Shown: piece by piece, positions 35,457-43,129 of the stretch
Position numbering within the stretch: the first letter of the stretch is position 1
Layout: every line of letters starts with the position of its first letter
NCBI GenBank assembly: GCA_009846005.1
Contig: VXYL01000054.1
Location: 89,561-153,560 of the forward strand
DNA: 64,000 nt
Direction of reading: 5' to 3'
Source of the DNA: Gammaproteobacteria bacterium
GTDB lineage: Bacteria > Pseudomonadota > Gammaproteobacteria > Pseudomonadales > Azotimanducaceae
Notes under the pieces: generated by a model
What the model was told of the DNA's origin: nothing
The model's input: the letters and a program-made list of their open reading frames with translations, nothing else
The model's database searches: none
Translations under genes and position numbers: made by a program

Positions 35457-36883
35457 TGCCAACGAACATCCTGCTGATCCTGATCGACGACCTCGGTTGG
35501 ACGGACCTTGCCTGCTACGGCAGCGCCTTCTACGACACGCCGAATCTCGACCGCCTGGCCGGCGAGGGGATGCTCTTCACGGACGCGTACTCGTCCTGCC
35601 CGGTGTGTTCGCCCACCCGGGCCAGCATCATGAGCGGCAAGTACCCGGCGCGGGTGGGTGTGACCCAATACATCCCCGGTCACGCCATCGGCCGGTTGCA
35701 GGACGTTCCGTACTTCCACGGTCTGCCGATCAGCGAGTACAGCATTGCCCGCGCGTTGGGAGACGGCGGCTACCAGACCTGGCACGTGGGCAAGTGGCAC
35801 CTCGGTGGCGCCCGAACCACCCCGGAGCGGCACGGCTTCGACGTGAACATCGCCGGTCTCGGCTGGGGGATGCCCCAGCACGGTTATTTCAGTCCCTACG
35901 GCATGGCGAACCTAACCGACGGCGAAGAGGGCGAGTACCTGACCGACCGCCTGACCGACGAAGCAATCCGACTGATCGAAGCTCGGGACCCAAGCCGGCC
36001 GTTCTTCCTGAACCTCGCGCACTATGCGGTGCATATCCCCATCCAGCCGCCGCTGGGGCTCGTCGACAAGTACCGCCAACGGGCCGCCGACATGGGACTC
36101 GACAAGCAGGATGTCATCGTCGAAGGCGAACCCTTCGGTTGCGAGCACTTGCACGGCGAGCGGGTGTTGAGGCGCATCCGACAAAGCGACGCGGCCTATG
36201 CCGCCATGGTCGAGAATCTCGACGCGAACATTGGCCGGGTGCTCGTCTGCCTATCCGAGCAAGGCCTCTACGACAACACGCTCGTATTGTTCACCTCGGA
36301 CAACGGCGGACTCGCGACTTCGAACCGCCGCGAAGGCGTTCCCACCAGCAACGCGCCGCTCGCCGAGGGCAAAGGCTGGATGTACGAAGGCGGCACCCGT
36401 GTGTGCCAGATGGCACGCCTGCCCGGCATGATTGAACCGGGGAGCGTTTGCCGGGTTCCGGTGACCAGCACGGATCTGTATCCGACCTTCCTCGAGGCCG
36501 CTTGTTGCCCGCCGCGACCGGACCAGCACCGCGATGGCGTCAGCCTGTTGCCCCTGTTCCAGGGAGAGTCCACGCTCGCCAGGGACGCCATCTTCTGGCA
36601 CTACCCGCACTACGCCAACCAGGGCGGACGACCCGCCGGCGCGGTACGACGGGGCGACTGGAAGCTGATCCAGCACTTCGAGGACGACCGGCTGGAGCTC
36701 TTCAACCTCCGCGACGACGAGGGCGAGACGACGGACCTAGCAGCCACGCATGCGGGCATCGTTCAAGAACTGCACGGGCTGCTCTCGGCCTGGCAGCAGG
36801 AGATCGAAGCGCTGATCCCCGAGCCGAATCCGAACTACCGGCCAGCCCCCTTGGAACCGGGGATCGATCCGGCTGAGGTTTAG
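35456..36883 (+). CDS. Sulfatase (formylglycine-dependent, arylsulfatase-like)
   Basis: A 475-aa type I sulfatase. It starts with the metal-binding ILLILIDDLGW and has the maturation motif CSPTR (Cys-Ser-Pro-Thr-Arg, residue about 51), whose Cys must be oxidised to formylglycine. WHVGKWHLG and LFTSDNGG carry further active-site residues. No signal peptide is visible from the ATG that overlaps the preceding stop (TGATG), so it may be cytoplasmic unless it starts elsewhere. Translational coupling to the haloperoxidase fusion is unusual. Substrates could be sulfated sugars or sulfate esters. No sulfatase-modifying enzyme is in the window. Confidence 0.92.
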   Translation: MPTNILLILIDDLGWTDLACYGSAFYDTPNLDRLAGEGMLFTDAYSSCPVCSPTRASIMSGKYPARVGVTQYIPGHAIGRLQDVPYFHGLPISEYSIARALGDGGYQTWHVGKWHLGGARTTPERHGFDVNIAGLGWGMPQHGYFSPYGMANLTDGEEGEYLTDRLTDEAIRLIEARDPSRPFFLNLAHYAVHIPIQPPLGLVDKYRQRAADMGLDKQDVIVEGEPFGCEHLHGERVLRRIRQSDAAYAAMVENLDANIGRVLVCLSEQGLYDNTLVLFTSDNGGLATSNRREGVPTSNAPLAEGKGWMYEGGTRVCQMARLPGMIEPGSVCRVPVTSTDLYPTFLEAACCPPRPDQHRDGVSLLPLFQGESTLARDAIFWHYPHYANQGGRPAGAVRRGDWKLIQHFEDDRLELFNLRDDEGETTDLAATHAGIVQELHGLLSAWQQEIEALIPEPNPNYRPAPLEPGIDPAEV

Positions 36884-36915
36884 GAGCCGGACCGTCGACG
36901 TGCAAGGACACGGCC

Positions 36916-36990
36916 GTAGGGGACGGGCTTGTCCCGTCCCGATGCGTTGGCGACATGCGCAGCGCGGGCGGGGACAAGCCCCGCCCCTAC
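36916..36990. repeat. GTAGGGG palindrome pair (A forward, C reverse), copy 1
   Basis: A-type at 36916-36941, then GATGCGTTGGCGAC, then an inverted C-type unit (stem GGGCGGGG/CCCCGCCC) at 36962-36990. The first of two near-identical composites in one gap. Confidence 0.87.
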
Positions 36991-37020
36991 GGGTCTTCTG
37001 TATCGAGCCGGGCGTCCTGT

Positions 37021-37098
37021 GTAGGGGACGGGCTTGTCCCGTCCCGATGCGTTGGCGACGACGATGCCGGCGCGGGCGGGGACAAGCCCCGCCCCTAC
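37021..37098. repeat. GTAGGGG palindrome pair (A forward, C reverse), copy 2
   Basis: The same order and the same inner GATGCGTTGGCGAC as copy 1, with slightly different inner length. A tandem duplication of the whole composite. It lies between the convergent sulfatase and TonB receptor genes. Confidence 0.87.
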
Positions 37099-37153
37099 GG
37101 CGTACTGTCGAGGTTCGCGGGCCGACGGTTTCCCGACCGGCCCGCGAATGCGT

Positions 37154-39613
37154 CTACTGACCTAGGTCGTAGGAAACGCCGACACCGATGGTCCGGGGAC
37201 GGATCATCGTGAACACGCTGTACTGCTCGCGCCAGTCGATGCCAGGACGGTATGGCCAACCCGGGTAACCCGGATGCTGGAAGGTGATCGCCCGCTCGTC
37301 GAACAGGTTGTCGATGTTCATCCAAAGCTCGAGGGCATCGCGCCGCACGCCGACCGACAGGTCCGTCGTCATGTAGGACGGTACGGGGTTTTCGGTGTAG
37401 AAGTGCCCGTATCGTCGCGGTGCGTACCTGGCGGTGGCATTCACCCTGACCTCGCCGATCGGCATCATCCGGCTCCAGTCCGCCAAGAGGGAGATCTGTG
37501 CGCCCGTCCCGCTGCTCGAGCCGGGAAGCGGCAGGCCGACGTAGTCCTGACGCTGGTCCGCGAGGATCTCGGCGATCTTGTAGCCCACGTTGAGCTGCAG
37601 GTTCAGTTCGTCGTTGACCGCGTAGATGGCCATTCCCTCGAACCCGTCGATCCGCGACTCGCCGATATTGACGATCACCCGTCCGCGAATGCGGTAGAGA
37701 TCAAGTCGCTGGCTGGCTTGGAACACCGGTGATTGCATGTCGGTCCAGTCGACTCGGTACAGACTGCCGTTCAGCAGCAACCGGCCATCCATCCAGGTGC
37801 TCCGGATCCCTGCTTCGTAGTTCCGCACCGAGTCCGAGTCGTATGGAACCCGGTACCGTGTTTCGTTTCGTGTGGTGTTGTCGCAGGTGGTCTGGCCCCT
37901 CGGACACGCCTGGATGTTGTTCGTGCCGCCCGGTCGATACCCCGTGGCGACGAATGCGAACAACATGACGTCGTCCGTGTAGTGGTAGTCCACATTGAGC
38001 CGGTAGGTGCCGACATTCGCCCAATCGGACGTGTTGCCGGTCTCCGGATGGTGGTTGGGATTGCCCGCATCGAAGCAGCGGTCGTCCCTTATGCCCCGGT
38101 AGAAGTTGGTGCGCAGCTTGGAATAGCGGTAGCCGAACGACACCTTGAGCTGATCGGTGACGTTTAGCCCGAGTTCCGTATACGCGGCAAGTTCATCCTG
38201 ATTGTTGTACTGATAGCGGTTCGCGAGGACCGCGCCGTCGACAATCTCCTGGACGGTGAATGCATCGCACCGCGGAACGAAACTGCCCCAGCCGCCGCTC
38301 AGCGACGCGATGTACTCGGCATCGTTGGTGTCCCACCACGACCGACCTGCACGGCGGTGGTTGTTGTTCTCATACCAGGCGCCGGCGATCCACTCGAGGC
38401 GATCGCCTTCCTCGACGTTGGATATGGCGCGGACCTCGAACGTCTCGATTTTCCGTTCCGACGGTCCCTCGGAGGAGTGCCAGTAGGCGTAGCCGTTGGG
38501 GGTCAGTCCGCCGACGGTCAGGCCGGGGCACCCGCCGTCGGGCACGCACTCCCACAGCGCATTGCGGTAGAAGTGGCTGTGGTTGGTCATGTTCGCGCCG
38601 ATCAGCGACAAGGTGAAGGCATTGAGATCGACCTCGAACTTGAGGCTCTTGACGTCTTCCTCGGTATCCCCGGGCTCCCGCCACTGCCGTTTCGGATCCT
38701 CGGGATCGAAGGCCGTCAACTGCAGGGCGTGGACGTTGGTCTCCATCGACGGTGCCCACGTGGCCATCGGTTTGCCCACGTCGCCCACGACCGTGGTCTG
38801 ATTGATGAGCGACGCCTCCAAGGCCATGTTGTCGGTCAGGTCCCACCTCGCGCGGAGGCGGTAGCCGTCTGTCTCTTCCGTGTCGGCATCGTCTCGGGGC
38901 TGCACGCCGACGACGTCGATGAACCCGGGCAGATCGTAGCGGTACGCGGCCAAGCGGACGGCGAACGAATCCGACAGCGGAACGTTGACGTACCCTTCGA
39001 TCGAGTTGCCGGTGCCGCCGCCCGCAACCGTGTCAAGGGATGCGCTGATGTTCCCCGAGAACGCCGCCGGGTCCGGCTTGTTGCTGACGAAGCGCACCAG
39101 GCCCGCCATCGCGCTCTTGCCGAACAGGGTGCCCTGCGGTCCCTTGAGCACCTCCATGCGCTCGAGGTCGACCATCTTCAGCGGCGTGATGCCCGGGAAC
39201 AGCACGACGTCGTCGAGGTAGCTGGTGTTCGTCTGCTGACGCCAGATTTCCGCCCGGTGGTAGCCGCGACCGTTGTTGGACATGCTTCGGATGATGAGGA
39301 TGGATTCCGTCGGCACCGACTCGGCCATGTCGACACCCGGGATCGCGGCGGCGATGTCGGTCACCTCCCGAATGCCGCGGCTGTCGAGTTGCTCGCCGGT
39401 ATACGCAGTGATGGCGAGGCTCGAGTCCTGGAGGTTCACCTCGCGCTTCGAGGCCGTGACGACGACCTCCTCGATATAGCCGCCTTCGTCCTCGGCGGCG
39501 TCAGAGTCGTCCTCGGCGGCAGTTGCCGTCAAGGCAGTACCGGCCAGAAAGGCCAGCATAATGGCGGGGATTCCCGCCGCACGTAGTGGGTCGGTGACAG
39601 TTCTCAGTGTCAT
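37154..39613 (-). CDS. TonB-dependent outer membrane receptor
   Basis: An 819-aa TonB receptor. A signal peptide (IPAIMLAFLAGTALTATA) precedes a TonB box-like IEEVVVTASKRE. The plug domain includes ITAYTGEQLDSRGI, LERMEVLKGPQGTLFGKSAMAGLVRF. A long beta barrel follows and ends in an aromatic-rich region with a C-terminal GVGVSYDLGQ. It imports siderophores, vitamins or oligosaccharides across the outer membrane; no substrate-specific motif is clear, though nearby sulfatase and glycosidases make a glycan ligand possible. A strong AAGGAGAGG site precedes the ATG. No SusD partner is present. Confidence 0.93.
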   Translation of the reverse strand: MTLRTVTDPLRAAGIPAIMLAFLAGTALTATAAEDDSDAAEDEGGYIEEVVVTASKREVNLQDSSLAITAYTGEQLDSRGIREVTDIAAAIPGVDMAESVPTESILIIRSMSNNGRGYHRAEIWRQQTNTSYLDDVVLFPGITPLKMVDLERMEVLKGPQGTLFGKSAMAGLVRFVSNKPDPAAFSGNISASLDTVAGGGTGNSIEGYVNVPLSDSFAVRLAAYRYDLPGFIDVVGVQPRDDADTEETDGYRLRARWDLTDNMALEASLINQTTVVGDVGKPMATWAPSMETNVHALQLTAFDPEDPKRQWREPGDTEEDVKSLKFEVDLNAFTLSLIGANMTNHSHFYRNALWECVPDGGCPGLTVGGLTPNGYAYWHSSEGPSERKIETFEVRAISNVEEGDRLEWIAGAWYENNNHRRAGRSWWDTNDAEYIASLSGGWGSFVPRCDAFTVQEIVDGAVLANRYQYNNQDELAAYTELGLNVTDQLKVSFGYRYSKLRTNFYRGIRDDRCFDAGNPNHHPETGNTSDWANVGTYRLNVDYHYTDDVMLFAFVATGYRPGGTNNIQACPRGQTTCDNTTRNETRYRVPYDSDSVRNYEAGIRSTWMDGRLLLNGSLYRVDWTDMQSPVFQASQRLDLYRIRGRVIVNIGESRIDGFEGMAIYAVNDELNLQLNVGYKIAEILADQRQDYVGLPLPGSSSGTGAQISLLADWSRMMPIGEVRVNATARYAPRRYGHFYTENPVPSYMTTDLSVGVRRDALELWMNIDNLFDERAITFQHPGYPGWPYRPGIDWREQYSVFTMIRPRTIGVGVSYDLGQ

Positions 39614-39752
39614 GTTCCCCTCTCCTTACTCTTGGAATAGTTGTCGCTTAACTCTACTCCGAAGTCTCTGATGACGCCATCGGAGTTGGTGTTCCGACGG
39701 TCAACATCATCCGATCTCCACCTGAGACGGGCGGGAGACCGAAGCGTTGGTC

Positions 39753-39805
39753 GTAGGGTACGGACTTGTCCCGTCCCGCGGCATTCGCGGGCGCGTCGCC
39801 CCTAC
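39753..39805. repeat. Degenerate GTAGGGG palindrome pair forming a stop codon
   Basis: A degraded A-type at 39753-39778 and a shortened inverted B-type ending in CGCCCCTAC at 39805. On the minus strand the GTAG of the latter gives the TAG stop of the outer-membrane barrel gene. Confidence 0.7.
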
Positions 39806-40725
39806 AGGTCGAACCGGAGGCCCATCGCTAGCGTGTGGGTTCGGTGGTCGACCGCCGTTGCGTTGATCGGCACCCGGATTTCCCGCCGGGTTCCGTCCGC
39901 TCGGTACCGCACGATGCTGACGTCCGCCGCATCGGTCTCGATCTTTCCCATGTCGGTGTAGCGGTAGCTCAAGTCCAGGTGGACACTCTCGCGAACGGGT
40001 ACGGCGACCCCCGCTGTCAGGGTCCAAGTGAAAGTACCCCCCGTTCCGTCGGGGAGGGCGGTGAAGGGAATCTCGCCCTCCGGGCCCCGGCGCAGGTAAC
40101 CGGTCGGCTCGTCTGGATCGGGAAACTGCTGAACATAGGCGGTCACCCGGTAGCGGGTGACTCCCGCGCCGACCCCGAGGTACGGTCTCGCGGTCCGGCC
40201 CGAGCCGAGCGTCCAGCCCGGAAGATCGTAGAGTCCGGCCAGAACCAGTTGCCACGAATCCAGCGTTGCCTCGGACGGCTGGTGCTCCCCGCCATTACGG
40301 TAGTTGGTGTTGCCGCGCCAGTCGAATGCCCGGGGCGGGGCGACCTCCAATTGCATCCGAGGCCCGGATCGAAACCGGATGCCCGCCGCAAGGCGAAACT
40401 GCCAGCCGGTGTCGAACGCCCCGGCATCGAACAAGCCCTCGCCGCCGTACAGTGCGGCCTGTCCACCGTCGTCGCCGTCGACGAATCGGGCGCCCTCGGG
40501 TCGGACGATGGCCATGCCCATGCTGAGATAAGGCGCGTTCCTCGCGGCGGTCGACTCGATCGGGGGCGAGCCGACGGCAGACCCTGCAGGCTTGTCCGAG
40601 GCTGCGGCAGGCTCGCCGTGGACGACTAGACTCGATGCCAACACGAGGGCAGGCAGGGCCGTGACCAGCGGATATCCAGCCGTCAGCCCAGGGCAACGCG
40701 AACGACCGGACAAGATCTCGGACAT
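39802..40725 (-). CDS. Outer membrane beta-barrel protein (OmpW/porin-like)
   Basis: A 307-aa predicted outer-membrane protein. The ATG at 40725 gives a signal peptide (PLVTALPALVLASSLVVHGEPAAA); the longer ORF to 40953 overlaps the next gene. Alternating amphipathic strands follow (TGWQFRLAAGIRFRSGPRMQLEVAPP, PYLGVGAGVTRYRV, TFTWTLTAGVAVPV, HLDLSYRYTDMGKIETDAA). The C-terminus THTLAMGLRFDL has the terminal Phe-x-Leu pattern of barrel proteins. Eight strands fit its size and suggest an OmpW/OmpA-type barrel. Its stop codon comes from a palindromic repeat. Function otherwise unknown. Confidence 0.8.
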   Translation of the reverse strand: MSEILSGRSRCPGLTAGYPLVTALPALVLASSLVVHGEPAAASDKPAGSAVGSPPIESTAARNAPYLSMGMAIVRPEGARFVDGDDGGQAALYGGEGLFDAGAFDTGWQFRLAAGIRFRSGPRMQLEVAPPRAFDWRGNTNYRNGGEHQPSEATLDSWQLVLAGLYDLPGWTLGSGRTARPYLGVGAGVTRYRVTAYVQQFPDPDEPTGYLRRGPEGEIPFTALPDGTGGTFTWTLTAGVAVPVRESVHLDLSYRYTDMGKIETDAADVSIVRYRADGTRREIRVPINATAVDHRTHTLAMGLRFDL

Positions 40726-40732
40726 GCCCGGA

Positions 40733-41365
40733 CTATTCGCCCAGGTAGAACGCGGTCGTGCGATCAGCCGCTGCCTTGGCAACGTCCGTTGCCGCGCCAG
40801 CCGCCACCGCCGCCTGTCCCCATGCCTCGCCACTGCCTGCAATGAACGCCCGACCCCGGCGCGACGTGGCAAAGGCGACTTCGTCCAGCTTGGGCTCGCT
40901 CGGCCGGACGATATGGAAGGCCAGTCCGACGAGGCCCAACTCCCAACCGACACCGGTCGCGCCGGGGCCGTACTCGTCCCAGTGTGCCGACGGACGCGAG
41001 GTGTGCGTGAGCGTCAAGCGTCCGCCTTTGGCGCCATCGTTCGAAACACGAACCTCCACCCAGCTCACATCCCCGGCGAACTCCCAGGTAACGGCGAGGA
41101 ACGACGGCGGCTGGCAACCGGTGATCGTTCCGCCCGCGTTCCCCTCGAACTGGTAGCGACCGCCAAGTCGGAGTTCTCCCCCCACCGGCATGAACCAGCG
41201 CTGCAGCCGCTCTCGGTCGGTCACCGCTTTCCACAATTCCTCCGCCGGGGCTTCGAAGCGGCGTGACAACGTCACGGCATGGGCCAGATCGCCATCATGT
41301 TGCGGCGAGAAAACCCGACGCTCGACGGCTTCGAGATGTTCTGCTGCATCAAAGTCCAGTTCCAT
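40733..41365 (-). CDS. SRPBCC/AHSA1-like domain protein
   Basis: A 210-aa protein of the AHSA1-like part of the START/SRPBCC superfamily. HAVTLSRRFEAPAEELWKAVTDRERLQRWFMPVGGELRLGGRYQFEGNAGGTITGCQPP is a standard AHSA1 N-terminal sequence, followed by strands (FLAVTWEFAGDVSWVEVRV, GGRLTLTHTSR). These small cytoplasmic folds bind hydrophobic ligands or assist proteins; the ligand is unknown. ATG 41365 (MELDF) is preferred to the upstream in-frame start at 41425. The barrel gene starts eight bases downstream, so both may share a transcript. Confidence 0.87.
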   Translation of the reverse strand: MELDFDAAEHLEAVERRVFSPQHDGDLAHAVTLSRRFEAPAEELWKAVTDRERLQRWFMPVGGELRLGGRYQFEGNAGGTITGCQPPSFLAVTWEFAGDVSWVEVRVSNDGAKGGRLTLTHTSRPSAHWDEYGPGATGVGWELGLVGLAFHIVRPSEPKLDEVAFATSRRGRAFIAGSGEAWGQAAVAAGAATDVAKAAADRTTAFYLGE

Positions 41366-41790
41366 CCGCCAACCCCCCAGCGGCAATCCGTCACTCCGAC
41401 CCCGACGAACGTAGCAACTCGGCACGCCGAGACCTAGGAATCAGCGCAGCATTCTATGCGAGGTTGCACCGGGGCCGGGGACGGTCGTGCAGAGAAGACG
41501 GATCGCAGGGGACGGGCTTGTCCCGTCCCGTTGCCAGGGTGCCAGCGGCATAAGGCACGGGCAACCATCAAGGGTCCCGGCAATCTATTCAACGGATCGC
41601 GCGTTACCTGCGAGTTCCATCGGCTGAACGTGTCGCAGGTAGCGCCGTCGGCACTTGCGTCGGTGCTGGTCGGTTTGTTCCTGCTTTTCCCCCGTTAGGA
41701 CTCTCAACGGTTGAAGATCCTGGTGGCGTCGACGGCAATTCTCTAGACTCCGCGCCTTCCCTCGCAAGTGTGTGTGTTCAAGGAACTAGC
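41366..41790. other. Intergenic stretch, 425 bases
   Basis: It separates the divergent AHSA1-like gene and the serine hydrolase. It holds one perfect A-type palindrome (41505-41530). Short ORFs crossing it change frame with no family signature, so I see no gene. A promoter for each neighbour is expected here but no confident -35/-10 pair stood out. Confidence 0.6.
41505..41530 (+). repeat. GTAGGGG palindrome, A type (GCAG variant)
   Basis: GCAGGGGACGGGCTTGTCCCGTCCCG. It is the last copy seen in the window; none was found beyond 41.5 kb. Confidence 0.85.
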
Positions 41791-43059
41791 ATGTCCGCAC
41801 TCCCGCCTGGCGACGCTGCCGCGCTTGGCTTCGATCCGAAACGCCTAGACCAGATCGGCCCGGCGATGCAGGCGTACATCGACGATGAGCGCGTGCCCAA
41901 CCTGGTTACGCTCATCGCGCGGCGGGGCCAGGTCGTCCATCTCGAGGCGCGTGGGGTATTGAGCTTCGAGACGGGCAAGCCGGTGACCCCCGAGAGCCTC
42001 TTCCGCATGTTTTCGAATACCAAGCCGCTTGCGGGGGTCGCGACCTGCATACTCTACGAGCGCGGCCTCCTCACCCCGGACGACCCGGTGTCGGGATTCC
42101 TCCCGGAGTTCGGCGACAGCCGCGTACAAGTTCCCAACGCGCCCGGAATGACTGAACGCACCAAGCGCGGCATCACGGTGCGCGACTGCCTGACGAATAC
42201 CACGGGCATCCTGAATCCCGGCACGATGCCGGCGTTCTACCGCGAGCAGTATGCCGACGTGTTTGCGCGTCTGTACGACGGCGTCGACGCCTTGAAGACC
42301 CTTGGCTGGATGCGCCGCGACGACACGCCGACACTGTCGCCGCGCGAACGTGTGCGCGCGCTCGCCGAACTGCCGCTCATGGGGCAGCCCGGCGAGCACT
42401 TCGAGTATCACGTTGGCTACCCGGTGCTCACGGAGGTTATCGCGGCGGCATGCGGTCAGCCCGTCAACGAGTTCTTCCAGGAGAGCATCTTCGACCCGCT
42501 AGGCATGGATAGCACAGGTTTCTATGTGAAGGACGGTCTCGCCGAGCACTTCGGCGACAGCTACATCCCGCGGCACTCCGCCGACGCCGTCAAGCTCGAG
42601 GTGTTCGAACGCGGCGAGACCTCCGAGAAGGCTACCGGCTCGGGCGAGTTCTGCGTCGGGGGTTCCAGCGGCGGTATCGTGACCACGGTGGGCGACTATG
42701 CCCGGTTCGGCCAGATGCTCCTAAACGGCGGCGAACTGGACGGCGCCCGCATTCTCGGGCGCAAGACGGTGGACCTTATGGTCAGCAATCACACCGGCAA
42801 CATGCAGATCCCGATAACTGGCCCGGGCTTCCACTGGGGCCTAGGCGTCGCGACCTACCACGGCCGCGACCGCCCTGCACCGTTGATACGGTCCGTCGGC
42901 AGCTACGGTTGGGACGGTGCGGCCGGAACCACGTACTGGGCCGATCCGAGCGAGGAACTCCTGGGCGTTTGCCTGACGCAGGTGATGATGGCCGGCGCGA
43001 TGCCCAACAACGACTATCAGGAGACCTTTCAACGGTTGGCGTACCAGGCTCTCACATAA
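41791..43059 (+). CDS. Serine hydrolase of the beta-lactamase/esterase (class C-like) fold
   Basis: A 422-aa beta-lactamase-fold serine hydrolase. The nucleophile motif is SNTK (Ser-x-x-Lys) in LFRMFSNTKPLAG, near residue 77. EYHVGYPVLTEVI supplies a Tyr in the second-motif position, and the late GFHWGLGVATYHG lies near the third. Such proteins include esterases, D-amino peptidases and penicillin-binding-like enzymes. No signal peptide is visible, so it is predicted cytoplasmic. AAGGA lies upstream of ATG 41791. A second, secreted member of the same fold faces it tail-to-tail (43130-44368). Confidence 0.88.
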   Translation: MSALPPGDAAALGFDPKRLDQIGPAMQAYIDDERVPNLVTLIARRGQVVHLEARGVLSFETGKPVTPESLFRMFSNTKPLAGVATCILYERGLLTPDDPVSGFLPEFGDSRVQVPNAPGMTERTKRGITVRDCLTNTTGILNPGTMPAFYREQYADVFARLYDGVDALKTLGWMRRDDTPTLSPRERVRALAELPLMGQPGEHFEYHVGYPVLTEVIAAACGQPVNEFFQESIFDPLGMDSTGFYVKDGLAEHFGDSYIPRHSADAVKLEVFERGETSEKATGSGEFCVGGSSGGIVTTVGDYARFGQMLLNGGELDGARILGRKTVDLMVSNHTGNMQIPITGPGFHWGLGVATYHGRDRPAPLIRSVGSYGWDGAAGTTYWADPSEELLGVCLTQVMMAGAMPNNDYQETFQRLAYQALT

Positions 43060-43129
43060 AGCCTGCCTGCAGCACCCTCCACGGGTCGGAGCTCGATTGG
43101 CACGCGTACGCTCCGGCCATGGACCTTCG

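Noticed and set aside
36916-37098. CRISPR array
   Set aside because: Repeats are palindromic pairs with non-unique spacers and irregular spacing; no cas genes.
36900-37160. Short ORFs in the palindromic gap (GDGLVPSR/GDKPRPYG-type peptides)
   Set aside because: They are translations of the GTAGGGG repeats; the same peptides recur wherever the repeat occurs.
38357-39586. 409-aa plus-strand ORF
   Set aside because: Antisense to the TonB-dependent receptor; low-complexity, no recognisable domain.
7349-41530. GTAGGGG palindromes as ordinary Rho-independent terminators
   Set aside because: No T-run follows the stems, and one copy (10462) lies between divergent promoters.
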